Part shown: piece after piece, positions 1 through 7,371 of the stretch
Layout: each line of letters opens with the position of its first letter
Numbering within the stretch: position 1 is the first letter of the stretch
NCBI RefSeq assembly: GCF_001693515.2
Contig: NZ_CP042968.1
Location: forward strand, 1,054,001 to 1,118,000
DNA: 64,000 bases
Direction of reading: 5' to 3'
Source: Bradyrhizobium paxllaeri
GTDB lineage: Bacteria > Pseudomonadota > Alphaproteobacteria > Rhizobiales > Xanthobacteraceae
Program-made: the position numbers and the translations under genes
The notes under the pieces: model-generated
What the model was told of the DNA's origin: nothing
Databases searched by the model: none
The model's input: only the letters and a program-made list of their open reading frames with translations

Positions 1-512
1 GCGGCGAAATGGACCTGGCGCTGATCTATGGTCCGTCGAGCGATCTGCATCTTGCCGTGCAAGGTCTCGGTCGCGATCCGATCGTCGCCGTCGGGCCGCG
101 CGGCAGTGGCCTTGCGAAAAAGAAGCAGGTCGATATCGGCTGGCTGCTGAAACAGCGCCTCGTGCTGCCAAGTCATTCGCACGGCCTCCGGGCGCTGATC
201 GAGCAGGCGGCGGCGAAGAAGAAATTGAAACTCGACGTCAAGCTGGAAGCGGATTCGTTCCGCGTGTTGACGAGCCTCGTTGAGGAAGGCTTGGGATATA
301 CGCTGCTGCCGCCGTCCTCGGTGCGAAACGAAGTCGCCAGCGGCCGGCTGGAGGTGGCGGCGATAGCAAAACCGTCACCGATGCGCGAACTGACCCTTGC
401 GTCTCCCATCGATCATCCCGGCTCGACTGCGATTGCGCTGGTCACCGAATTGCTTCGCGACGAGCTGATCGCCTGCCGCGAAGAGGGCCTCTGGGACATC
501 AGGCTCGCCTGA
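1..512 (+). CDS. LysR-family regulator, C-terminal part (cut by window edge)
   Basis: The reading frame is already open at the first base, so this is the 3' part of a gene that begins outside the window. The roughly 169 visible residues look like the second half of a LysR effector-binding domain: a beta strand ending in LALIYG, a segment LVLPSHSHGLR that aligns with the inter-subdomain ligand cleft, and the family signature VEEGLGYTLLPPSSV near the end. The DNA-binding winged helix is not visible. LysR proteins are tetrameric activators that respond to small metabolites; ligand and targets cannot be judged here. The neighbour downstream, blaI-like, is separated by about 217 bases in which I see no further gene and is probably an independent unit. 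Confidence 0.85.
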   Translation, partial: GEMDLALIYGPSSDLHLAVQGLGRDPIVAVGPRGSGLAKKKQVDIGWLLKQRLVLPSHSHGLRALIEQAAAKKKLKLDVKLEADSFRVLTSLVEEGLGYTLLPPSSVRNEVASGRLEVAAIAKPSPMRELTLASPIDHPGSTAIALVTELLRDELIACREEGLWDIRLA

Positions 513-697
513 GCTGATATCGGGCCGTGGCGATTGGCTTAGAGCAAAACGGCCGAGGGCGGCATTCTCATCTGGCTACAGCTGTCATGCCGCAATTGTA
601 TAGGGCGTAAGTCGCTGACGCCTTTCAATGAAATTGTCGAAGCAGTGCTATTGATCGTGGCCGCCTGGCAAACCGTTGACCAATGTCGCTTCTATAT

Positions 698-712
698 GTT
701 ACACGTTGTAAC
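698..712. promoter_or_regulatory. Perfect palindrome, probable BlaI-type operator
   Basis: GTTACA-CGT-TGTAAC is a perfect 6-bp inverted repeat with a 3-base centre, 17 bases before the blaI-like start codon. BlaI/MecI/CopY repressors bind TACA...TGTA dyads, and this element contains exactly that core. Its position suggests autorepression of the blaI-M56 unit. The assignment rests on motif and position, not on experiment. Confidence 0.7.
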
Positions 713-729
713 GTTATCGAAGGTCGCAT

Positions 730-1113
730 ATGATGGATGATGATCTACCGGAGCTCGGCGAGCTTGAACGAGAGGTGATGCTGCTCGTGTGGGCTCATGC
801 GCCGATCACCGCGGAATCGGTGCGGGAGCGGCTGGATCGACCGCTAAAGGAATCCACCGTGCGCACCGTGCTGCGCAGGCTGGAAGAAAAAGGCTTCGTC
901 GCGCACGAGGTCGAGGGGCGGACGTTTTTGTTCCGTCCGGTTGAGGATCGCCGGAAAGTGGCAGCGAAGGCAGTTAGGCGTATCGCCGCCTGGTTCTGCA
1001 ACGGCTCGATCGAGGATGTGCTCGTCGGCATCGTAGACGCCAAGATGCTGAACAAGAAGCAGCTCGAACTGCTGTCGCAGAAGATTGCGCAGGCAAAGAA
1101 CGAGAGGAAGTGA
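730..1113 (+). CDS. BlaI/MecI/CopY-family transcriptional repressor
   Basis: This 127-residue protein matches the length and fold order of BlaI-family repressors. An N-terminal winged helix begins LPELGELEREVMLLVWAH, and the recognition region reads ESTVRTVLRRLEEKGFVAHE. A short C-terminal dimerisation and cleavage region follows. Such repressors hold a resistance or stress gene silent until a partner M56 membrane protease cuts them. The next gene encodes just such a protease and overlaps the stop codon (TGATG), so the two are translationally coupled. A second ATG lies three bases downstream of the chosen start; either is possible. A palindromic operator lies immediately upstream. No beta-lactamase gene is present nearby, so the inducer and regulon are unknown. 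Confidence 0.9.
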   Translation: MMDDDLPELGELEREVMLLVWAHAPITAESVRERLDRPLKESTVRTVLRRLEEKGFVAHEVEGRTFLFRPVEDRRKVAAKAVRRIAAWFCNGSIEDVLVGIVDAKMLNKKQLELLSQKIAQAKNERK

Positions 1114-2742
1114 TGTTGGCAATCGTCGTCGAAGCCGCGATCCGCTCATCCATCCTGATCGTGGCGGTCTGGCTTGGATTGAAGGCGCTGCGCGTGAGCA
1201 ATCCGCACCTCCTGATGTCGGTATGGCGGTTGGTCTTGCTCGTTTCTCTTGCGTCCCCCCTTCTGGTCGGCCGGCCGATTTTCACTTTGGGAGCAGACGT
1301 GTCGTCTGCTCTTGTCGTTCTGACGGGAAGTAGCTCGATCTCCTCTTACACGCCAGACTTCGTCCCCGTTCCTGTTACGCCGCATGGCGGAATCTCGCAG
1401 CATTTCAATTGGAGCGTGCTTGCCGCCGCGATCTATCTGTCGGTTGCCGGCTGGCTTCTGCTGCGCTTGGCGATTGGCACCGTGCTCAGTTGGCGGCTGC
1501 GGGTATCGGCGCATCCCGTCCACGAGGATTGGACCGTGGGCAGGGACGTGCGTTCAAGTCCCGAGATCGCGGCACCGGGGACGTTCGGCTCAACCATTCT
1601 CCTGCCTGCACATTACGGCACCTGGGATGTTCTGGACCGGCGCGCAATTATGGCTCACGAGGAATCGCATGTGCGTCGAGGCGATTTCTATCTGCTGTTG
1701 CTGGCGGCGATCAACAGGGCCGTTTTTTTGGTTCAATCCTCTGGCCTGGTGGATCAATAGCCAGATCGTCTATCTGGCGGAAGCCAGAAGCGACGCCTCG
1801 GCGATTGAAGATATCGAAGATCGCATCCGCTATGCCGAGCTTCTTGTCGGGCTGGGGCGTGGACCGCGTGGTCCGATAAGCCTGGCCATGGCGAGATCCG
1901 AAACCGTCGCGCGACGGGTCGAACAGCTTCTGGCAGAAACCTGTCTGCCAAGAAAGGTCGATTGGAAGACACGCGCGGCAATCATCGCCTGCATTCTGCC
2001 GCTGGCGGCAATCTCGACCGGCGTGGTGGCGCAGACCCCTTCATCTCCAAGAGCGGACAGTGCAATGACATTTGATCCCGACGCGATCGCAAAACGCGCG
2101 CAAGAGCAGGCGCAGCCGCGTACAGAGGCTCCCATCGATCCGAAGATATTCGACAATTACGTTGGCTATTACCTGCTGGTGGGGCAGGTCTTCACCGTCA
2201 CGCGGGAAGGCGATCAATTCTTCACGCAGCTTCCTAGCCAGCCGCGAGTGCAAATCTATCCCGAGAGTTCAACCAAATTCTTCGCCAAGGTCGTCCATGC
2301 CCAGATTTCCTTCATCACGGACCCGCAGGGGCGAGCCAATGCGCTGATCCTGCATCAGGGCGGTCTGGAGCAAACCGCGAAGCGAATCGACAAGGCGGAG
2401 GCGGACCGCATAGCCGAGCAACTCGCAAAGCGGATGAAGGACGGCATTGCGCAGCAGGGCAGTGAAGCGGCGCTACGTCACACCATCGAATCGCTTCAGG
2501 CCGCACAGCCGAACTACGACGAGATGATGCCGTCATTGGCCGAACTCACGCGCCGGCAGCTGCCGAACCTCAAGCGTGCCCTGGAAGAATTGGGGCAGCT
2601 GCAATCGATCTCGTTTAGAGGAGTCGGTGGTGGTGGCTTTGACATCTATGAAGTCCGATTCACGAATGGCTTGGCGATCTGGCGGATTTTTATGACACCG
2701 GAAGGAAAGATAAGCGGACTTCTGCTTCAGACCGGACCGTAG
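1113..2742 (+). pseudogene. M56 (BlaR1/MecR1-like) membrane protease, interrupted by a +1 frameshift
   Basis: The first 216 codons (from ATG 1113, overlapping the blaI stop) give several membrane segments and the zinc protease motif in AHEESHVRRGDF (HExxH). The frame then runs through seven T residues (1723-1729) and ends at 1760. Removing one T restores the M56 continuation VFWFNPLAWWIN and a further 330 codons, including EARSDASA, another membrane segment (IIACILPLAAI) and a C-terminal domain resembling DUF3471 (residues after VGYYLL). Both halves are clearly one gene. The extra T is either a real mutation, a sequencing or assembly error, or a slippage site. If real, the product loses the second half of the sensor-protease and BlaI cleavage would fail. 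Confidence 0.8.
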
Positions 2743-2892
2743 TCGGTTGCCATGCGGGAATTGCGGTGAGCAGGTCGGCCGCGCCGGGCGCGGCCGAAAG
2801 CGTCAATGTGCCTGCCGTTCTCAGCCGGCTAAGGTACGGTCATCGGCAGCCGCGAATAGCTCCGAAGCGCCGGAACCGACTGCCAATCAAGA

Positions 2893-3681
2893 TCACTGCG
2901 TTCCCCCGCTCGGAAGAGAGACTTGGCGCGTGTACCACGGAATGGACGCAATACTCACCAGTTTCTCTGAGCCGTCGAAAAGCGGCGCAATGTTCGAGCC
3001 TTTGATCTTGAATGCAACTTTCTGGACTCGATCGACCCCAGTCTCACTGCTCCGCACGACGTCAATTGCCTGCTCGATCCGGTAGATGCGATAGAAATCC
3101 GGCATCTTTGCTGAGTAGATCCGCGCTTCCACCTTGGTCCTCGCAGTGGGCGCGTGGCCGAATTGCAATTGGACCGAGACGCCCGCGTTGTCATTGGCGC
3201 TAAAATCCCACGATTCTTCTGCGCTCGATCTGCCCTCTGGATCAGTGCGTGTCGTTCGCGCAACGGTCGCCTTGGCAAGCTCGAAGGCACCATATGCACC
3301 CGGAACGTTGCCGGCGTTGGACACGAACCCGGCAAAGACCATTGGCGCCGTCGCTTCCGTTCCCGTTTTCTTCGCCAGGAACACCAGTACGGCGCCTTGC
3401 CCGGTTGCCTCGGGCTTCCCGTCCGGACCTTGGATAGTAATAGCGTCGATAAGAACTAAAAGTACGTTGGCCCCTTTTGAGGGCCCACTACCGACCGGGT
3501 TCGATTGCCAGCCGGCGGGTACGAATTTTTGGAGAGCCGACTCAGTCACCTTGAAGGACAAGACGGTGCGGACCTCACCATAGGTGCCGACCAACTTCTC
3601 CTGAGCTAGCGCGGGATATGCCGCGGACCCGACGAGCGACAGTGCGGTGGCGCCTACCACCAACAACTTCCCTATTGCCAT
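2893..3681 (-). CDS. Secreted protein of unknown function
   Basis: The ATG at 3681 is preceded by AGGGAGGT at good spacing and starts a clear signal peptide (MAIGKLLVVGATALSLVGSA, cleavage after ALA), giving 262 residues; a longer reading upstream lacks these signs. The mature part is beta-rich with stretches such as GANVLLVLIDAITIQGPDG and SWDFSANDNAGVSVQLQFG, and has no membrane segment after the signal. I do not recognise the family with confidence. A distant relation to acetoacetate-decarboxylase-like folds is possible but unproven. It stands alone on the minus strand between two plus-strand units, so no function can be read from context. Confidence 0.75.
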   Translation of the reverse strand: MAIGKLLVVGATALSLVGSAAYPALAQEKLVGTYGEVRTVLSFKVTESALQKFVPAGWQSNPVGSGPSKGANVLLVLIDAITIQGPDGKPEATGQGAVLVFLAKKTGTEATAPMVFAGFVSNAGNVPGAYGAFELAKATVARTTRTDPEGRSSAEESWDFSANDNAGVSVQLQFGHAPTARTKVEARIYSAKMPDFYRIYRIEQAIDVVRSSETGVDRVQKVAFKIKGSNIAPLFDGSEKLVSIASIPWYTRQVSLPSGGTQ

Positions 3682-3850
3682 GTGGACCTCCCTGAAAGTG
3701 TGAGAGACACGCTGAGTGGTTATTGAAATTCGGACAACCTCGGCGTCCGAAGTTTGATTTAGCGCAATCCACACTTGTCGCATCGCTGTTGAACTTTCGC
3801 GAGGTTCCCGTGACCCAACCTAAGGGGGCTTCCGGATCACGGAGGTTCTG

Positions 3851-4093
3851 ATGACGAGACATCGAACGATTACTGGGTTCGTGGCTGTCGCCCTGCTCGC
3901 GGTCGCCGCAACCGCCGCCACCATGAAGTCGCACTTGCATTGGAACGACGGCACTGTCGTCTCCGCCGGTACGACTGCGAAAGACCTCCCGGTCGACGCG
4001 AATGAGCTACCGGCTGCGAGTTTTGACGACCGCTGGTCCGCGATGTCGGCTCCGACAACTGATACGGCTGAGCGCAAGCCCGACGATCGCTAA
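3851..4093 (+). CDS. Small exported protein
   Basis: The 80-residue product starts after GGAGG (ten bases before ATG) and opens with a basic stretch and hydrophobic core (MTRHRTITGFVAVALLAVAA), typical of a signal peptide or single anchor. The remainder is short, polar and Asp-rich, with no recognisable domain. It precedes the haloperoxidase-like gene by about 160 bases in the same direction, so co-transcription is possible. I assign no function. The good ribosome site and signal sequence are the main reasons to think it is real. Confidence 0.55.
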   Translation: MTRHRTITGFVAVALLAVAATAATMKSHLHWNDGTVVSAGTTAKDLPVDANELPAASFDDRWSAMSAPTTDTAERKPDDR

Positions 4094-4224
4094 GTACTGT
4101 CTTGGCGAAGCCTGCAAAGGCTCTTGGTCGTTGGGGCGACGCTTGCGCGTAACGGGCGCGATTGCGGCTGTGCGCACGACAAGATGATTACGGAGGTACA
4201 TCCACACCCCATTTTTGGAGTCAT

Positions 4225-4251
4225 TTCGAAAATTCAACTTTTCGAAGGAGG
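4225..4251 (+). promoter_or_regulatory. Hairpin overlapping the ribosome binding site of the haloperoxidase-like gene
   Basis: TTCGAAAA-ttcaac-TTTTCGAA is a perfect 8-bp stem. Its 3' arm ends in the first two bases of the ribosome binding site AAGGAGG (4245-4251), which sits five bases before ATG 4257. Folding in the mRNA could partly hide the site. An alternative role as a DNA operator is equally possible. Confidence 0.45.
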
Positions 4252-4256
4252 CAACG

Positions 4257-5477
4257 ATGAACGTATTGAAAGTTGCAATCGTCGGCCTGGCCCTGATTTC
4301 CGCTCATACACCGGTCCGCGCTGATGTCATCGGCGACTGGAACAACACTGCAATGGACGTAATGAAGGCCGTCAACGTCGCCGGCAATCCCTGGACGCGC
4401 AGCATGGCCCTGGTGAACGTGTCGATGTCTGACGCGGTCAACTCGGTGCAGAGCCGATATTCACGTTACATACCGGAGCTTCCAGCTAACCCGAATGCCT
4501 CGGCCGAGGCCGCGGCAGCGGCGGCGGCCCGCGAAATTCTCATGCGCCAGTATCCCGGCCAGAAGGAGCGGATTGAGGCAGCCTTCGCGGAGACGATGAA
4601 ATCCATTCCGGACAATCCCGCACGGGCCGCAGGTATCGATCTGGGTAAAACCGTTGCGGACGCCGTTTTCGCGGAACGGCAGAGCGACGCGACAAACATG
4701 CCCGACACATATCGTCCGCTCACCACGCCTGGTGTCTGGGTGCCGACCACGCCGCCGATCTTCCCGCAATATGCGACGGCCAAGCCGTGGGGCATGGACA
4801 GCGCCAGTCAGTTCCGCCCGGCTCCACCCCCAGCCCTCAACAGTGCCCTTTACGCGCGCGATTACAACGAAACCAGGGAAATGGGCGGCGCGAAGAGCAC
4901 GAAGCGGACCGACGCGCAGTCCGACGCCGTGCGCTTCTGGACCCAGGCCAACCTCGGGCCGGCATGGTTCCAGGCGGCCAGGCAGGCATCCGCGCGTCAC
5001 AATCTCCCTGTTGCAGAAAGCGCGCGCGTATTCGCGCTTATGTCCATGGCACTCGCCAATTGCTTCATCGTCGATTGGGACGCCAAGTTTCAGTATAATT
5101 TCTGGCGACCGATCACCGCGATCCGCAACGGCGACCAGGACGGCAACGATGCGACCGAGCGCGACGCCGGCTGGCTGCCGCTGAACACCACGCCGATGCA
5201 CCCGGAATACCCGTCGCAGGCGGGAATCAACGCGGGTGCGGCGCGAGGCGTTCTGGAAGCTGTTTTCGGCAACGGGACGGAAAGCTTCACCGCGACCGAT
5301 ACGTCCGACGCGCGCCTTTCGCGCCAGTTCACCAGCTTTGCGCAGATGGCCAAGGAGCACGAAGAAGTGCGCATCTGGGGCGGCATTCATTTCCGCAATT
5401 CGCTGGAGGTCGGAGACGCGATGGGTCGCAAGGTCGCCGACCATCTCGTGGCAAACTACATGAAGCCTGTGCGGTAG
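4257..5477 (+). CDS. Vanadium-haloperoxidase-like (PAP2 superfamily) secreted protein
   Basis: This 406-residue protein has a signal peptide (residues 1-22). Its C-terminal half follows the vanadium chloroperoxidase/PAP2 pattern: K277-x6-R284-P in KFQYNFWRP, EYPS ending at Ser320, and R372-x5-H378 in VRIWGGIHFR. In the fungal enzyme the corresponding Lys, Arg, Ser, Arg and His bind vanadate. The usual PSGH motif is here PSQA (Ser320-Gln321-Ala322), so the Gly and the acid-base His are replaced. The protein may therefore be a phosphatase-like or inactive member, or use another residue. Start chosen at ATG 4257 because of AAGGAGG just upstream. It probably acts in the periplasm or outside the cell. 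Confidence 0.8.
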   Translation: MNVLKVAIVGLALISAHTPVRADVIGDWNNTAMDVMKAVNVAGNPWTRSMALVNVSMSDAVNSVQSRYSRYIPELPANPNASAEAAAAAAAREILMRQYPGQKERIEAAFAETMKSIPDNPARAAGIDLGKTVADAVFAERQSDATNMPDTYRPLTTPGVWVPTTPPIFPQYATAKPWGMDSASQFRPAPPPALNSALYARDYNETREMGGAKSTKRTDAQSDAVRFWTQANLGPAWFQAARQASARHNLPVAESARVFALMSMALANCFIVDWDAKFQYNFWRPITAIRNGDQDGNDATERDAGWLPLNTTPMHPEYPSQAGINAGAARGVLEAVFGNGTESFTATDTSDARLSRQFTSFAQMAKEHEEVRIWGGIHFRNSLEVGDAMGRKVADHLVANYMKPVR

Positions 5478-5481
5478 GCCC

Positions 5482-5709
5482 ATGTTCGGCGCCATCTCAC
5501 GGCGCCTGGTAACCGGCGGCGCGCTGCTGCTCGCCGCCTTCCTCGCCGCTGATGCCGCTGGCATCGACGACGATCTGCCCGACGTTTCCGACCAGATCGG
5601 GCGGATGGCCGCCGACGTCGCACACGAATTGCAGCAAGTCTGTCCGCCCGCTTCGCCCTCGGACAACGTGCACTGCTCGAAAGCGGCGCAGCTTTCGAAC
5701 AACAGGTGA
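5482..5709 (+). CDS. Small exported protein, possibly the intact head of a decayed gene
   Basis: The ORF begins five bases after the haloperoxidase-like stop codon and encodes 75 residues with an N-terminal hydrophobic stretch (RRLVTGGALLLAAFLAADAA), so it may be exported and co-transcribed. After the likely cleavage site it is acidic and contains two Cys residues. Beyond codon 55 the coding character seems to move to other frames: ALLESGAAFEQQVKAAKD in one and RIEASQQIQATILSVSRQL (ending at 5860) in another. These helix-like stretches suggest a longer gene broken by indels. I do not recognise the family. Confidence 0.4.
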   Translation: MFGAISRRLVTGGALLLAAFLAADAAGIDDDLPDVSDQIGRMAADVAHELQQVCPPASPSDNVHCSKAAQLSNNR

Positions 5710-5911
5710 AGGCCGCGAAGGATCGGGAAGCAACACATCGGAATTGAATGGCACGCGACTGACCCGGTCGCGGCACGGTAGCCAGACTCGAATTGAAGCG
5801 AGCCAGCAGATCCAGGCCACCATCCTGTCGGTGTCGCGCCAACTCGCCAACGCCGCTTGATTAGCTTACCGGAAATGACCGCTGTGGTCTGAAGCTGCCG
5901 ATGCGCAATGT

Positions 5912-6700
5912 CTACGGCTGTGGTGGGAATTGACGATCAAGCCAACGCCGCCAATCGGCCTCGACGTGACCAGCCACGGCGCGCCCTGCGTCGCCGTAGA
6001 GGTAGAGACGGATCGACAGCAAAGTTGTCCCTCCCATCGGCATGGCGAAGAGATGTGCGAGTCCATGTGCCGGGTGCTCGAGCAGCAATTGCACCATTGG
6101 CCATTGCGGAGGATTGACGGCTTCTGCGATGCCGCGCAACTCTGGCGTTCCGGCTTGTGTCGCGAAGCGCGCACCGGCGCTTGCCTCAGCCAAGCCGAGC
6201 GGGCCGACCAGGCGGTCCCAGGCATTGGTGTCGTTCGACATCGCGGAAAGCGCGACGATCGTCGATGACTGCCCACGAAATTTCTCCAGATAGAGCCGCA
6301 GGTTCCGGAAGAATGCGATCCAGCCGTAGGTGTGCCCCTCGAACTGGCCATCCCAATCGTCGGTATCCGCGAACCAGCTGTGAACGACCCTGACCACACA
6401 TGTGCCGCCGTCCTTGGCTTCGACGGTCCACTCGGTGGCCACCGCGCCAGGTCCTTCGTGCGTTTCGGCAACGAAGCGCTTGGCCGGCTCCCAAACGGTG
6501 ATCTTGGCATCGGAATCCATTCCCGGGCCAAAGTTCGATTTGGTACGGCCGCCGACTTTCTCGTCCAACGTCGTCGGCACAAACCACGACGAGATGCCGG
6601 GACCTGTCGCAATCGCCTGCCAGACCTCTTCGGGTGTGCCGGGGACTTCAACCTTGGCCTCGACGCTGCGACGGCCAGACGGTTCCTTCTTTACGGGCAT
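5912..6700 (-). CDS. SRPBCC (AHSA1/START-like) domain protein
   Basis: The 262-residue product begins with the typical SRPBCC opening, VEAKVEVPGTPEEVWQAIATGPGISSWF, and continues with the beta sheet and long C-terminal helix of the fold in the first 150 residues. A second, less conserved part follows, which could be a degenerate second copy of the same fold. SRPBCC proteins form a deep hydrophobic pocket for lipids or aromatic ligands. The start at 6700 follows AAGGACGG. It lies 11 bases after the stop codon of the ArsR-type regulator and must share its transcript. ArsR/SRPBCC pairs are very common in soil bacteria. Substrate unknown. Confidence 0.85.
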   Translation of the reverse strand: MPVKKEPSGRRSVEAKVEVPGTPEEVWQAIATGPGISSWFVPTTLDEKVGGRTKSNFGPGMDSDAKITVWEPAKRFVAETHEGPGAVATEWTVEAKDGGTCVVRVVHSWFADTDDWDGQFEGHTYGWIAFFRNLRLYLEKFRGQSSTIVALSAMSNDTNAWDRLVGPLGLAEASAGARFATQAGTPELRGIAEAVNPPQWPMVQLLLEHPAHGLAHLFAMPMGGTTLLSIRLYLYGDAGRAVAGHVEADWRRWLDRQFPPQP

Positions 6701-6711
6701 GGTCCGTCCTT

Positions 6712-7299
6712 TCAGTGAGACGCTTGAGGCAAAGGATGAGACACGATCACCAATCGATGGTTACGGCCGGCCGAAGCGCTCGCAACGTGGTAGCGGCTGA
6801 CCAGCTCGGTGATGGCTTGCGTCAGCTCATGCGTGAACGCCACGCGGGCCGCGGGAGACGCGAAGCGAACCTCTGTATCAACCGCCAAGGTCGCAAGCTG
6901 CTTGTCGGCTTTTCGTGCGCGTTTCCAGAGATCGCCGACCTCGCGAACGATCCGGGCACCGAGTGCGATCAGATAGCTGGCCGCGAGCTGATCCTTGCTG
7001 CGTTTCGGATCGGCGGCGACCGCGCCCAAGGCCTCGGGCGAAACAACGAACGATTTGGCCGACAACACCAGCAGCCGCTCGGTCAATCCGCCCCACTGCC
7101 GTTCGTCCGCGACCTCGACCAACCCGCACGCTTCGAGCGCGCGCAGGTGATAGTTCACCTTCTGACGAGGCAATCCCACGCGCGTCGCCAGAATCGCCGC
7201 AGACGCGGGCTCTGCGAGTTCGGCCAGCAACCGGCTTCGCATTGGGTCAAGGGCGGCTACCGCAACCGCCGGATCGCTGATTACTTCGATGTCGATCAT
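6712..7299 (-). CDS. ArsR-type winged-helix regulator
   Basis: Residues about 15-75 form a winged helix: DPMRSRLLAELAEPASAAILATRVGLPRQKVNYHLRALEACGLVEV is the standard ArsR/HTH_20 pattern, with QKVNYHLRALE as recognition helix. The remainder (KRSKDQLAASYLIALGARIVREVGDLWKRA) is helical and probably dimerises or senses a ligand; no metal-binding CxC motif is present. Start chosen at ATG 7299, because the other ATG (7314) lies inside a perfect palindrome that looks like the operator; neither start has a strong ribosome site. The gene heads a two-gene unit with the SRPBCC protein, which it probably represses. Confidence 0.85.
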   Translation of the reverse strand: MIDIEVISDPAVAVAALDPMRSRLLAELAEPASAAILATRVGLPRQKVNYHLRALEACGLVEVADERQWGGLTERLLVLSAKSFVVSPEALGAVAADPKRSKDQLAASYLIALGARIVREVGDLWKRARKADKQLATLAVDTEVRFASPAARVAFTHELTQAITELVSRYHVASASAGRNHRLVIVSHPLPQASH

Positions 7300-7311
7300 G
7301 GCGGTAGCGTA

Positions 7312-7335
7312 CATTGACAAATTTTTTTGTCAATG
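7312..7335. promoter_or_regulatory. Perfect 10-bp inverted repeat, probable ArsR operator
   Basis: CATTGACAAA and TTTGTCAATG form perfect arms around TTTT, directly upstream of the ArsR-type gene. ArsR repressors bind AT-rich dyads of this size over their own promoters, so autoregulation of the ArsR-SRPBCC unit is likely. The dyad also lies 37 bases beyond the 3' end of the FAD monooxygenase gene on the same strand. Confidence 0.7.
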
Positions 7336-7371
7336 GCTCGATCGGCGTAGCCGGTCGCGAAAACCCTTCAG

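Noticed and set aside
4461..5738. A 425-codon minus-strand open frame
   Set aside because: It lies opposite the haloperoxidase-like gene, which has a signal peptide, a strong ribosome site and family motifs.
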